A stretch of DNA of 20,600 nucleotides, from positions 1-20,600 of the forward strand of contig CAYJJU010000029.1 in NCBI GenBank assembly GCA_964370635.1. The letters are read 5' to 3'. Under the pieces are notes generated by a model. That model saw nothing but the letters and a program-made list of their open reading frames with translations, was not told the DNA's origin and ran no database searches. Positions 1-8,743 of the stretch are shown here, piece by piece (position 1 is the stretch's first letter; the number at the start of each line of letters is the position of its first letter). The DNA is from SIG603 sp964370635 (GTDB lineage: Bacteria; Bacillota; Clostridia; Oscillospirales; Acutalibacteraceae). The translations under genes and the position numbers were made by a program.

Positions 1-137
1 TCTAAGGCAAAAGATTTCGTTTTCTACGGAAAACGCCTTAGGGCTCAGCCCTAAGTACCCGAAATTTTTTGAAAAAAATTTAGTAAAACTTTTAATAATT
101 ATCATTATGACAAAACGCCATACTTTTTTGACACGCT
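1..137. repeat. Intergenic structured repeat R1, copy 1
   Basis: This stretch matches 15391-15528 over its whole length with scattered substitutions and one-base indels; it may extend left of the window. It contains three stem-loops. The first is CGTTTTC (18-24), loop TACG, GAAAACG (29-35), a UNCG-type tetraloop. The second is CTTAGGGC with GCCCTAAG around 38-56. The third is an A/T stem at 62-81. In copy 2 the third stem has an A-T pair changed to G-C on both sides, so pairing is kept. Both copies end in TTGACACGCT and lie just beyond the 3' end of a gene. No coding capacity is evident. I do not recognise the family. Confidence 0.85.
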
Positions 138-174
138 AAACCGTCCATCTTCATTTTGAAGATGGACGGTTTTT
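138..174. terminator. Hairpin terminator downstream of the EF-G-like gene
   Basis: A perfect 16-bp stem runs from 138-153 to 157-172 with a 3-nt TTT loop. It lies immediately beyond the stop codon of the minus-strand EF-G-like gene (stop at 176-178). The T-run is longer on the plus strand (170-174) than on the minus strand, where only TTT follows, so it may stop transcription from both sides or mainly transcription entering from the left. The stem is clear; the direction of action is inferred. Confidence 0.75.
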
Positions 175-175
175 A

Positions 176-2248
176 TCAATCGTGTGCTAGTTCGTCTTTT
201 CTTTTTTCTATGACCTTTTGAGCCACGTTAGACGGTGCTTCTTCGTATCTTACAAAGTCAAAGGTGAAAGTGCCTCTGCCCTGTGTTACTTGTCTTATAT
301 ATGTGCAGAAGTCGTGCATTTCTGCCATCGGCACTTCTGCCTCAACAATTTGCTCGCCGTCGCTGTGTGCGTTCATGCCAAGTACTCTTCCACGCCTTTT
401 ATTGACTTCGCCCATAATGTCGCCCATATGTCCGTCTGGAACTATGGCATTAAGTGTGCCTATAGGTTCTAAAAGCACTGGAGATGCTGTTGGAAGACCT
501 GACCTATATGCCGCTGCCGCAGCCATTTTAAACGCCATTTCAGATGAGTCTACCGGATGGTAAGAGCCGTCATAAAGCACAGCAGAAAGTCCTACAACAG
601 GATATGCCGCAAGTGGACCTTTTACAATGCAGTCACGCAGACCTTTTTCGACCGCCGGGAAAAAGCCTTTTGGAACCGAACCGCCGACAACTCTTTCAGA
701 AAACTCTAAACCTTCGCTGTCGCAAGGTGAAAATTCTACCCAAACGTCGCCAAATTGGCCATGTCCGCCAGTTTGTTTTTTATGTCTGCCTTGAACTTGC
801 ACTTTTTTCTTTATCGTTTCTCTATATGCAACCTTTGGTTTTTGCAATGCAACCTCAACGCCAAACTTTGATTTAAGTTTCGACACTACGACGTCTAAAT
901 GTTGCTCGCCTAGACCACTTATGAGCATTTCATGGGTTTCGGTATTATTTAGATATTTCATAGTAGGGTCTTCTTCGCAAAGTCTTAGTATGCCTTGTGC
1001 CGCTTTGTCTTCATCGCCTTTATTTTTAGGATACATTGCCATAGTAAGTGTAGGCGTTGGATACTCGACTGCATCTAAAGTTACTTTTCTTGATGGAAGG
1101 CAAAGTGTGTCGCCTGTGTTTGTAGATGTCATTTTAGGGACAACACCTATATCACCTGCTGTAATAAACTTAGCTTCGCTTTGCTTTTTACCACACATAA
1201 TAAGGGTTTTGCCTATTCTTTCTGTGGCGCCCGTTCTCATGTTTATAAGAGGTGTATCCGCAGACACTTTACCTGATATTACTTTAAGATATGATAGTTT
1301 TCCTATAAATGGGTCGGCTATGGTTTTAAACACTATCGCCGCAGTCGCTCCATTTTCATTAACAGCTATTTCAACAGGGTTTCCGTCTGTATCGACTGCA
1401 ATTTCACCTGCTTTATCCGCCGCAGATGGTGCAAGCCATACAAGCCCATCCATAAACTGCTCCATGCCCCTCATGAGCATGGCATCACCACAAAATACAG
1501 GAATTATGGCGCCACTTTTTACGCCTTGGCTAATTCCTACAATAATCTCTTCAGGTGTAAACTCTTCGCCTGCAAAATATTTTTCAAAAAGCTCGTCGTC
1601 TGTCTCGGCAACGGCTTCGTTTATTGCGGTTCTAAGTCCCTCAAGCCTTGCGCCCATGTCTGGCATAGGAATTTCCACAGGCTTTCCTTCTTCATAGTTA
1701 TATGCCCTATACTCTAAAAGATTTATGTATTTGTCCGCTTTTCCGTCTTCAAAATAAGGCACAACAACAGGGCACACCGCAGGGCCAAAAGACGATTTTA
1801 ATTCCTCAAAAACACTGTAAAAATCAGAGCCCTCGTCACAAAGTCCGTTTACAAACACTATTTTCGAAAGCGCTCTCTTGTTTGCCGCCGCCATAGCTTT
1901 TTCAGTACCTACGGCAACACCGCTTTTTCCTGCAACAACTATGAGGGCCGTGTCTGCCGCACGCATAGCCTCACAAGTTCCGCCCTCAAAGTCAAAAAGA
2001 CCGGGTGCGTCTAGTAGATTAATTTTTTTATTTTTCCACTCAAGTGGCGCCACGGCAGAGGATACAGAACTTTGGCGGCGAACTTCTTCCGCATCATAGT
2101 CGCATACAGTATTGCCGTCTGCAACTTTTCCTCGTCTGTCACTCGTTCCGGAGAGATAAAGCATCGCTTCCGCTAGAGAGGTTTTTCCCGCTCCACCATG
2201 GCCTGCCACAGCTAGATTTATGATATTTTTTGCTTGATATTGATTCAT
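176..2248 (-). CDS. EF-G-like translational GTPase, noncanonical
   Basis: This 690-residue protein has the full EF-G architecture: GTPase domain, domain II, and domains III-V. Domain IV has the GRHKKQTGGHGQFGD stretch and domain V the GHMGDIMGEVNKRRGRV stretch. It is not the housekeeping fusA. The P-loop reads GHGGAGKTS (16-24) instead of AHIDAGKT. Switch II reads DAPGLFDF (80-87), with Leu84 where EF-G has its catalytic His. The NKxD guanine-specificity motif reads NGLCD (134-138). It belongs with EF-G-like paralogues of unclear role known in Bacillota; ribosome binding is inferred from the fold. The start is the ATG at 2246-2248, 7 nt after an AAAGGAGGA site; an ATG 18 nt upstream lies before that site and is unlikely. 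It is a single-gene unit with its own promoter, divergent from the marR operon. Confidence 0.9.
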   Translation of the reverse strand: MNQYQAKNIINLAVAGHGGAGKTSLAEAMLYLSGTSDRRGKVADGNTVCDYDAEEVRRQSSVSSAVAPLEWKNKKINLLDAPGLFDFEGGTCEAMRAADTALIVVAGKSGVAVGTEKAMAAANKRALSKIVFVNGLCDEGSDFYSVFEELKSSFGPAVCPVVVPYFEDGKADKYINLLEYRAYNYEEGKPVEIPMPDMGARLEGLRTAINEAVAETDDELFEKYFAGEEFTPEEIIVGISQGVKSGAIIPVFCGDAMLMRGMEQFMDGLVWLAPSAADKAGEIAVDTDGNPVEIAVNENGATAAIVFKTIADPFIGKLSYLKVISGKVSADTPLINMRTGATERIGKTLIMCGKKQSEAKFITAGDIGVVPKMTSTNTGDTLCLPSRKVTLDAVEYPTPTLTMAMYPKNKGDEDKAAQGILRLCEEDPTMKYLNNTETHEMLISGLGEQHLDVVVSKLKSKFGVEVALQKPKVAYRETIKKKVQVQGRHKKQTGGHGQFGDVWVEFSPCDSEGLEFSERVVGGSVPKGFFPAVEKGLRDCIVKGPLAAYPVVGLSAVLYDGSYHPVDSSEMAFKMAAAAAYRSGLPTASPVLLEPIGTLNAIVPDGHMGDIMGEVNKRRGRVLGMNAHSDGEQIVEAEVPMAEMHDFCTYIRQVTQGRGTFTFDFVRYEEAPSNVAQKVIEKRKDELAHD

Positions 2249-2324
2249 ATAGAATCCTCCTTTCATGGATAATCCCTAATTAATATCTAAAAATAGAATT
2301 AACCCTGATATATAATTTCTATTT

Positions 2325-2353
2325 ATTATATAGTATTGTGTCGCTCTTTACAA
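2325..2353 (-). promoter_or_regulatory. Sigma-A promoter of the EF-G-like gene
   Basis: On the minus strand TTGTAA (2348-2353) is followed after exactly 17 bases by a perfect TATAAT (2325-2330). It predicts a leader of about 70 nt before the ATG at 2248. The rest of the 281-bp intergenic region is very A/T-rich; an AAATTTTTATAAAAATTT palindrome lies at 2365-2382. Confidence 0.75.
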
Positions 2354-2468
2354 TAGTTTTTTTGAAATTTTTATAAAAATTTTATTCCATATAATATTTA
2401 TTTGTACGAAACGCACAAGTGTGGCGATAAAAATTTTACGGATTAATATAAAAGTTAATTTCTAATTC

Positions 2469-2509
2469 ATGAAAAATTAATAAATAAACTATATAATTAA
2501 GTAACTTAA
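2469..2509 (+). promoter_or_regulatory. marR operon promoter with candidate MarR operator
   Basis: A perfect TATAAT lies at 2492-2497, and ATGAAA (2469-2474) sits 17 bases upstream as a weak -35. Overlapping the -10 and the expected start point is a palindrome TTAAG-TAA-CTTAA (2497-2509). MarR-family repressors commonly bind such short palindromes at their own promoters, so autoregulation of the operon is a reasonable inference; there is no direct evidence that this is the bound site. Confidence 0.5.
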
Positions 2510-2529
2510 ATATTTAGGAGGTGTATTAT

Positions 2530-3000
2530 TTGAATGCAAAAATAGATAATAGACTGTTTGGATTGTTTTCGGATTTTAAAAAAATAGGAAGAAGCATTCC
2601 ATTTAGTGAAAAATTAAACGGGGCAGAAAATGCAATTATAATGCATATGTATTTTTATTCTTTGTCGACAGATAGTAATCAGACAGTGACAGTGTCTAAG
2701 ATAAATGAAAAAATGCCTATGAGCCGAGCGGCACTTTCACAGCATTTTAATTCGCTTGAAGAAAAAGGTTATATAGTTCGAAAAATTCAAAGTGAAGACA
2801 GAAGGAGCATAGAGCTTGAAATCACAGAAAAAGGGCGAGATGTGCAACATGAAAACTTAAAGCTCACTGACGATTTTTTCGATATGGTTTCCGATAAATT
2901 TGGTAAAGAAAAATTTGTCGCCATGCTTTCACTCATAAGTGAATTTGCAAATCTTACCGATGAATTAAATAAACTTAAGGAGGATGAAAAACTTGATTAA
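2530..3000 (+). CDS. MarR-family transcriptional regulator
   Basis: This 156-residue protein matches the MarR family in length and pattern: N-terminal dimerisation helix, a helix-turn-helix near SKINEKMPMSRAALSQHFNSL, and the wing with the characteristic EDRRSIELEITEKG stretch, then a C-terminal dimerisation helix. The start is taken as the TTG at 2530, 7 nt after AGGAGGT (2516-2522); the GTG at 2521 overlaps that site and is unlikely. The stop at 2998-3000 overlaps the TTG start of the following ABC gene, so the genes are translationally coupled. By context it probably represses the two exporter genes and is released by a ligand that may also be an exporter substrate. The ligand cannot be read from sequence. 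Confidence 0.9.
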   Translation: MNAKIDNRLFGLFSDFKKIGRSIPFSEKLNGAENAIIMHMYFYSLSTDSNQTVTVSKINEKMPMSRAALSQHFNSLEEKGYIVRKIQSEDRRSIELEITEKGRDVQHENLKLTDDFFDMVSDKFGKEKFVAMLSLISEFANLTDELNKLKEDEKLD

Positions 3001-5164
3001 ACTAAGAAGATACTTAAAACCGTTTTTGACGGGTGTAATTTGCACTATAGTCCTTCTGATAGTCCAAGTAGTTGCAGAGCTTAATCTGCCAAACTACATG
3101 TCCGACATAGTAAACGTTGGAATAGGGCAAAACGGCATAGAAGAAACCGTACCCCATGCACTGCCTGAGCAAATGTATGGTCTTGTGACCACATTTATGG
3201 ACGAAGAGGACAAAAAAATATTTGATGAAAACTATGAAATTTCAGACACAGACATAAATGGAAACAATTTGTCCGATACTTATGAAAACGCAGGTGGCCA
3301 AAACATTTATGTCTTAAAAAGCACGGATAATTTAGAAGAGCTTGAAGAAATTTTTGGCTACAGCTCTTATGCGCTGTTTAGCAGAATGGATAAAGAAGCA
3401 CTTGAAAGTGGCGACATGAATGCGGCAATAAGCTCTACAATCGTAAGCTCTGCCCCGCCTATTGAAGAGTCTATAGAAATGGCAAAGCAGGTTGACCCTT
3501 CTATGACCGTGTCGGTTGCATCTATGTTTACGGTGAGCATTTATGAGAGTATGGGCGCCGACATTGCCGGTATACAGTCAAATTATATTATAAACATCGG
3601 CATAATTATGCTACTGATTGCACTTTTAGGCGGAGTTTGCGCTATAACAATCAGCTACCTATGCGCAAGAATAGCCGCAGGAGTATCAAAAAATTTAAGG
3701 CATGATGTATTTGAAAAGGTAGAGTCATTTTCTCAAACAGAGTTTGACAAATTTTCTACCGCCTCTCTCATCACAAGAAGCACCAACGACATAAACCAAG
3801 TGCAAATGGTATTGGTAATGGGACTTAAAATGATATTTTATGCGCCGCTTCTTGCAATAGGCGGCATAGTGATGGCGCTTAATAAAAGCGTTTCAATGGG
3901 CTGGATTATAGCGGCCTCGTGCATAGCTTTGCTTGGGCTTGTTGCGGTTATCTTCTCTGTTGCCGTTCCAAAATTTAAAATTTTGCAAAAACTTGTGGAT
4001 AAACTAAACCTTGTATCAAGAGAAATAATAAACGGACTTATGGTTATTAAAGTTTTCGGTACCACAAAATTTGAAAGAGGCAGATTTGATGCCGCAAGCA
4101 AAGACTTGGCTAAAACAAATCTATTTGTAAACAGGGTTATGACTACGCTCATGCCATGCATGATGCTAATTATGAACATTACCTGCCTTGTCATTATCTG
4201 GGTGGGCTCAGACCATGTTGCAGATGCACAAATGCAAGTGGGCGACATGATGGCATTTATGCAGTATGCAATGCAAATTATTATGGGATTTTTGATGATA
4301 TCTATGATGTTCATTTTCATACCGAGGGCTTCGGTCTCGGCCGTAAGAATTTCAGAAATTTTAGATACAGTTCCTAAAATAGAAGACCCAAAAAATCCAC
4401 AAAGCATGATAAAAAAAGGCTGTGTTGAATTTAAAAACGTTCACTTTAGATACAGCGGAGCGGTCGAAGATGCACTTTATGACATAAGCTTCACTGCAAA
4501 CCCCGGCAAAACCACCGCATTCATAGGCGCAACAGGCTCCGGAAAAACCACACTGCTAAACCTAATCCCACGATTTTACGATGTTACACAGGGTGAAGTT
4601 TTAGTAAACGGAATAGATGTGCGCAAACTATCTCTTAAAGAACTTCGCAGTAAAATAGGCTATGTTCCGCAAAAAAGCATACTCATGAGCGGTACTATTA
4701 GTAGCAATATTAAATTTGGCGGAGAAAGTATAGACGATAACACCATGAAGCTTGCCGCCGAAATCGCACAGTCCACTGACTTTATAGAAAACAAAGAAGA
4801 GGGCTATGAAAGCGAGATTGCACAGGGTGGCACGAATGTGTCTGGCGGTCAAAGACAGCGTCTTTCTATAGCAAGGGCACTCGCAATAAATCCCGATATC
4901 TATATTTTTGACGACAGCTTCTCCGCCCTTGACTTCAAAACGGATGCAAATTTAAGAAAAGCTTTAAAGGCACATACTAAAGAATCCGCCGTCATCATAG
5001 TGGCGCAAAGGGTAAGCACCATCATGGAGGCCGATGAAATATTTGTCATTGAAGACGGTAAAATAATAGGCCAAGGGGCTCATAAAGAACTGCTTAAATC
5101 TTGTCCGCAGTATTTAGAAATTGCCTCATCACAACTTTCAAAGGAGGAGCTTGAAAATGAGTAA
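2993..5164 (+). CDS. Heterodimeric ABC exporter subunit with extracellular domain, degenerate Walker B
   Basis: This 723-residue half-transporter has a membrane domain followed by a nucleotide-binding domain. TM1 (about 13-33) and TM2 (about 199-225) are separated by a polar segment of about 160 residues, predicted outside the cell, which ordinary exporters lack. Walker A is GATGSGKTT (512-520) and the signature is SGGQ (617-620). Walker B is YIFDD (637-641): Asp641 replaces the catalytic Glu, as in the noncanonical half of TM287/288-type heterodimers. The start is the TTG at 2993, about 9 nt after AAGGAGG; the ATG at 2984 touches that site. The 3' end overlaps the partner gene by 8 nt. The expected role is export of a drug, lipid or peptide. 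The substrate is unknown. Confidence 0.92.
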   Translation: MIKLRRYLKPFLTGVICTIVLLIVQVVAELNLPNYMSDIVNVGIGQNGIEETVPHALPEQMYGLVTTFMDEEDKKIFDENYEISDTDINGNNLSDTYENAGGQNIYVLKSTDNLEELEEIFGYSSYALFSRMDKEALESGDMNAAISSTIVSSAPPIEESIEMAKQVDPSMTVSVASMFTVSIYESMGADIAGIQSNYIINIGIIMLLIALLGGVCAITISYLCARIAAGVSKNLRHDVFEKVESFSQTEFDKFSTASLITRSTNDINQVQMVLVMGLKMIFYAPLLAIGGIVMALNKSVSMGWIIAASCIALLGLVAVIFSVAVPKFKILQKLVDKLNLVSREIINGLMVIKVFGTTKFERGRFDAASKDLAKTNLFVNRVMTTLMPCMMLIMNITCLVIIWVGSDHVADAQMQVGDMMAFMQYAMQIIMGFLMISMMFIFIPRASVSAVRISEILDTVPKIEDPKNPQSMIKKGCVEFKNVHFRYSGAVEDALYDISFTANPGKTTAFIGATGSGKTTLLNLIPRFYDVTQGEVLVNGIDVRKLSLKELRSKIGYVPQKSILMSGTISSNIKFGGESIDDNTMKLAAEIAQSTDFIENKEEGYESEIAQGGTNVSGGQRQRLSIARALAINPDIYIFDDSFSALDFKTDANLRKALKAHTKESAVIIVAQRVSTIMEADEIFVIEDGKIIGQGAHKELLKSCPQYLEIASSQLSKEELENE

Positions 5165-7061
5165 TACACAAAAACAAAATAATGCTCCTGCAAGAGGACC
5201 CGGCGGTCCGGGAGGAGGACCGGGTGGAGGAATGCCTGTAGGCGAAAAGGCCAAAAACTTTAAAGGCTCATTCAAGGCACTTCTCACCTACCTTGGTAGA
5301 TACAAATACGCAATACTCCTAGTATTTGCGCTTGCTATAGGCGCTACAATCTTATCGGTATTAGGCCCTAAAATTTTAGGTACTGCCACCACCGAGCTTT
5401 TCAACGGCCTTATGGGACGTCTTGCAGGCGACGAAAGCAGTATCAGCACCGCATTTGCAAACATTGCAAATATAATGATAACCCTACTTATAATCTACCT
5501 CATAAGTGCAACACTGCAGTTTATTCAAGGTTTTATAATGACGGGAATATCAAACAAGGTAACGCTTAAAATGCGAAGCGATATAGATAGTAAAATTCAC
5601 AAACTACCCATATCATATTACGACAAAACTCCCACGGGCGACATTTTATCAAGGATAACAAACGACGTCGACCTTATAAATCAAAGTTTAAACCAAAGCA
5701 TCACTCAACTTATAACCTCCATAACCTCAATAATCGCCATACTTGTAATGATGCTAAGCATAAGCTGGCAAATGACACTGATAGCAGTTTTAACCCTTCC
5801 CCTATCTTTTGGCATAGTCATACAAGTGGTAAAGCGCTCGCAAAAGCACTTTAAAGACCAACAAGAATATCTTGGAAAAGTAAACGGAATAGTTGAGGAA
5901 ACTTATTCTTCAAACACAGTTATCAAGGCATTTAACGGCGAGGAGAAATCGCTTGACGATTTTGATAAGGAAAACAACAAGCTGTATGGAGCGGCATGGA
6001 AATCAAACTTTTTATCGGGTCTTATGATGCCAATTATGACCTTTATAGGCAACTTAGGCTATGTGCTCGTGTGCATAGTCGGCGGATATATGGCATCAGG
6101 CTCAATTATAAATGTCGGCGATATTCAAGCTTTCATTCAGTACATGCGCCAGTTTAACCAACCCATAGCGCAAATTTCTCAAATTTCAAATGTTCTACAA
6201 CAAACCATTGCGGCGGCCGAAAGAGTTTTTTCTTTCTTAAACGAAAAAGAAGAAGCCACAGACAAAGAAAACGCAGTAGAAGTTTGTAACGAAGGCGAAA
6301 CCGAGAGCGAGAAGAACATTAAAATCAACGGCGACATCGAGTTTTCAAACGTAAGCTTCGGTTATAATCCCGAAAAAATAATAATAAACAACTTCACCTC
6401 TCACGCCGAAAGTGGCAAAAAAATAGCAATAGTAGGCCCTACAGGTGCAGGTAAAACGACAATAGTAAAACTTTTAATGAGATTTTACGACGTCACGGGC
6501 GGCAAAATTTTGCTTGATGGAGTAGATATAAGAGATTTTAAAAGAGATGAACTTCGTACCGTAATGGGCATGGTGCTTCAAGACACGTGGCTTTACAGCG
6601 CAAGCATTGAAGACAATATACGATACGGCAAGCTAAATGCAACAAAAGAAGAAATTATAAGTGCTGCTAAAGTTGCACAGGCAGACCGATTTATTAAGAC
6701 CCTTCCCGGAGGATACGACATGGTGATTGACGAGGAAGCAAGCAATATTTCACAAGGGCAAAAACAGCTTCTCACCATAGCAAGGGCAGTGCTCGCCGAC
6801 CCTAAAATATTAATTTTGGACGAAGCAACAAGCTCTGTCGACACAAGGACGGAAATACTGATACAAAAGGCCATGGATAACTTAATGAAGGGCAGAACCA
6901 GCTTTATAATCGCACATAGACTTTCTACAATAAGAAACGCAGACTTAATCTTAGTCATGAAAGACGGCGATATTATAGAGCAAGGAAATCACGAGGAACT
7001 CATGGAAAGAAAAGGCTTTTACGAAGGACTTTATAATTCACAGTTCACAAAAACAGCTTAA
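5157..7061 (+). CDS. Heterodimeric ABC exporter subunit with canonical catalytic Glu
   Basis: This 634-residue half-transporter begins with a glycine/proline-rich cytoplasmic tail, followed by six predicted TM helices and a nucleotide-binding domain. Walker A is GPTGAGKTT (427-435). Walker B is LILDE (552-556) with the catalytic Glu556. The signature reads SQGQ (532-535) rather than SGGQ. Together with the Asp641 of the partner, this gives one degenerate ATP site (partner Walker A/B plus this signature) and one complete site, the usual asymmetric heterodimer. The start is the ATG at 5157, 9 nt after AAGGAGG (5141-5147) and inside the end of the upstream gene. An in-frame start at 5121 would lie before this site and is rejected. 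It is the last gene of the marR operon. Confidence 0.93.
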   Translation: MSNTQKQNNAPARGPGGPGGGPGGGMPVGEKAKNFKGSFKALLTYLGRYKYAILLVFALAIGATILSVLGPKILGTATTELFNGLMGRLAGDESSISTAFANIANIMITLLIIYLISATLQFIQGFIMTGISNKVTLKMRSDIDSKIHKLPISYYDKTPTGDILSRITNDVDLINQSLNQSITQLITSITSIIAILVMMLSISWQMTLIAVLTLPLSFGIVIQVVKRSQKHFKDQQEYLGKVNGIVEETYSSNTVIKAFNGEEKSLDDFDKENNKLYGAAWKSNFLSGLMMPIMTFIGNLGYVLVCIVGGYMASGSIINVGDIQAFIQYMRQFNQPIAQISQISNVLQQTIAAAERVFSFLNEKEEATDKENAVEVCNEGETESEKNIKINGDIEFSNVSFGYNPEKIIINNFTSHAESGKKIAIVGPTGAGKTTIVKLLMRFYDVTGGKILLDGVDIRDFKRDELRTVMGMVLQDTWLYSASIEDNIRYGKLNATKEEIISAAKVAQADRFIKTLPGGYDMVIDEEASNISQGQKQLLTIARAVLADPKILILDEATSSVDTRTEILIQKAMDNLMKGRTSFIIAHRLSTIRNADLILVMKDGDIIEQGNHEELMERKGFYEGLYNSQFTKTA

Positions 7062-7063
7062 AG

Positions 7064-7086
7064 AAAGGGCGGGCGACCGCCCTTTT
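7064..7086 (+). terminator. Rho-independent terminator of the marR-ABC operon
   Basis: A 9-bp stem AAAGGGCGG / CCGCCCTTT closes a GCGA (GNRA) loop and is followed by a T-run ending at 7086. It starts 3 nt after the ABC gene stop codon. Confidence 0.9.
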
Positions 7087-7143
7087 CAGCTTGTCAAAAA
7101 AAGCAGGATTTTTTCTCTACTCTCGACTTCAAACTATAAGTCC

Positions 7144-7172
7144 TTGCTTTAAATTGTGAACAGTGATAGAAT
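7144..7172 (+). promoter_or_regulatory. Sigma-A-like promoter of the first carboxypeptidase gene
   Basis: TTGCTT (7144-7149) and TAGAAT (7167-7172) are separated by exactly 17 bases, 30 nt before the ATG at 7202. A GGAGGG ribosome binding site lies at 7190-7195. Confidence 0.6.
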
Positions 7173-7201
7173 AATTACAAATAATTTTTGGAGGGCAGGG
7201 T

Positions 7202-8632
7202 ATGAGACGATTTTTTAATACAATAATATTACTGCTCATTACGGCAATGATTTTTATCGACGTGCCGCTTCACAGGGTTTTAGACGAGGTGCAGGACAAT
7301 ATAAGACTTACACATGAAAAAACTTTAGACGACACGGTAGTCGGCATCTCAGAGAGAGACGAAGTTCCATATGACGTGGCGGTAAATGCATCGGCAATCG
7401 GCGATTTTTCAAGCAGTTTTCAAACACATGTCGATGCGCTTTACATGCTGGATTTAAATAATAACAGTATTATGTATGAAATGAACGCAGACGAAAGACT
7501 TCCCATGGCCTCACTTACAAAGGTCATGACTTATATCATAGCTTTTGAGAATATCCCAGGCATAGTTGGCGAAATTTTCGAGGTGGGCGATTCTGTAAAT
7601 CGTATTCTAAGTGGCACAGGAAGCTCGGTTGCAGGTCTCATTTCAGGCGAGATACTTACGGGCATAGAGCTTTTATACATGCTAATGCTACCCTCGGGAA
7701 ACGATGTGTCGCTGGTCTTATCACAGCATGTAGACGCCGCAGCAGGACAGACTTCTGATGCGATTTCAAATTATTCAGAATACGCCTATGACATGGGTGA
7801 CTCTGAATTCATAAGGCTTATGAACGAAAAAGCGGTAGAGCTTGGTTGTCAAAATACTAATTTCACAAATTCTCATGGCTTACACCATGAAAACCATTAC
7901 ACCACCGCAAGCGATATGGCAAAAATTGCCCAGTACGCCTTGGCTTTGCCTATGTTTAAAGAAATAGTTTCAAGCCCTACGTACACGCTTCGTGCAACAA
8001 ATATGCGAAGCGTTGAGAAGACTTTTGAAAACACAAATTCACTTTTAGCGCAGGATAGGTATGGCGGAATGTATTATTATGAATACGCACAGGGAATTAA
8101 AACCGGATATCACTCAAATGCAGGACTTTGCCTTTCAAGTTTTGCCACCAAGGACGAATATTCTTATTTAGTCATAGCACTCGGATGGCCTGTCTATGAT
8201 TCAAACGGCAACCGTGCTATTATCAGAGGAGAATTAGTCGACACAATAAACCTTTACAACTGGGCATTTGATAGCTTTAATGAGCGTGTAATTGTACCTG
8301 CCGGATACCCTTTGACAGATGTAAGTGTACAGGGCGCAAAAGATACAGAAGCACTCATGCTTGTTTCAGACCGAGACATAAGTCAGTTTTTACATAAAGA
8401 CATAGAAGTTTCCGATATAGAAATTTCTATAGAGCTTTATGACAGCGTGCACGCCCCTGTTTTTGAGGGCGACATCATAGGCGAGGCGCATTACTACTAC
8501 GACGGCGTGCTTATCGGCAAGTCAAATGCGGTAGCGGCCGACACCGTGTACGAAATACAAACAATATTTCAAGTTGAAAACGTGATAGACATGCTACTTT
8601 TCCCTTTGTCTTCATTTGTGACAACTAAATAA
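7202..8632 (+). CDS. D-alanyl-D-alanine carboxypeptidase (peptidase S11), paralogue 1
   Basis: This is a 476-residue penicillin-binding protein of the DacA/DacF type that trims the terminal D-Ala from peptidoglycan stem peptides outside the membrane. A hydrophobic N-terminal segment (about 6-20) acts as signal or anchor. The catalytic motifs are all present: SLTK (104-107, nucleophile Ser104), SGN (165-167) and KTG (300-302). After SGN there is an extra loop (GQTSDAISNYSEYAYDMGDSE) not typical of the short S11 enzymes and shared with the next gene. The C-terminal part is a beta-rich domain. The start ATG is supported by GGAGGG at 7190-7195. It lies 124 nt before a paralogue with about half its residues identical by eye, so the pair arose by tandem duplication. 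Confidence 0.93.
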   Translation: MRRFFNTIILLLITAMIFIDVPLHRVLDEVQDNIRLTHEKTLDDTVVGISERDEVPYDVAVNASAIGDFSSSFQTHVDALYMLDLNNNSIMYEMNADERLPMASLTKVMTYIIAFENIPGIVGEIFEVGDSVNRILSGTGSSVAGLISGEILTGIELLYMLMLPSGNDVSLVLSQHVDAAAGQTSDAISNYSEYAYDMGDSEFIRLMNEKAVELGCQNTNFTNSHGLHHENHYTTASDMAKIAQYALALPMFKEIVSSPTYTLRATNMRSVEKTFENTNSLLAQDRYGGMYYYEYAQGIKTGYHSNAGLCLSSFATKDEYSYLVIALGWPVYDSNGNRAIIRGELVDTINLYNWAFDSFNERVIVPAGYPLTDVSVQGAKDTEALMLVSDRDISQFLHKDIEVSDIEISIELYDSVHAPVFEGDIIGEAHYYYDGVLIGKSNAVAADTVYEIQTIFQVENVIDMLLFPLSSFVTTK

Positions 8633-8643
8633 AACTCATTGCG

Positions 8644-8683
8644 GTTCTTTATTTTAAATTCTTTATGAATTTTTGTAAAGAAC
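8644..8683 (+). terminator. Weak hairpin after the first carboxypeptidase gene
   Basis: GTTCTTTA (8644-8651) pairs perfectly with TAAAGAAC (8676-8683), with an inner AATTC/GAATT stem. No clean T-run follows (TGTTTAATTTT), so it may attenuate rather than end transcription. The inverted repeat at 8700-8743 follows closely. Confidence 0.35.
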
Positions 8684-8699
8684 TGTTTAATTTTGCATT

Positions 8700-8743
8700 A
8701 AAAAGTGGTATAATATTTGCGGTCATTTATTATACCACTTTTT
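8700..8743 (+). promoter_or_regulatory. Perfect inverted repeat containing the extended -10 promoter of the second carboxypeptidase gene
   Basis: A 16-bp arm at 8700-8715 is exactly complementary to 8728-8743, with a 12-nt spacer. The left arm contains TGG-TATAAT (TATAAT at 8709-8714), a consensus extended -10. The only -35 at proper distance is a poor TTTAAT (8686-8691). The right arm ends in TTTTT and abuts GGAGG (8744-8748). A transcript coming from upstream would form a terminator-like hairpin; a transcript from the internal promoter would not. Operator and terminator roles are both possible. Confidence 0.65.

Noticed and set aside
921..1697. 258-codon open frame on the plus strand
   Set aside because: It lies wholly inside the minus-strand EF-G-like gene, has low-complexity Ser/Pro/Ile composition, and lacks a ribosome binding site.
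3838..4407. 189-codon open frame on the minus strand
   Set aside because: It is the antisense shadow of the membrane domain of the first ABC subunit and has no ribosome binding site.
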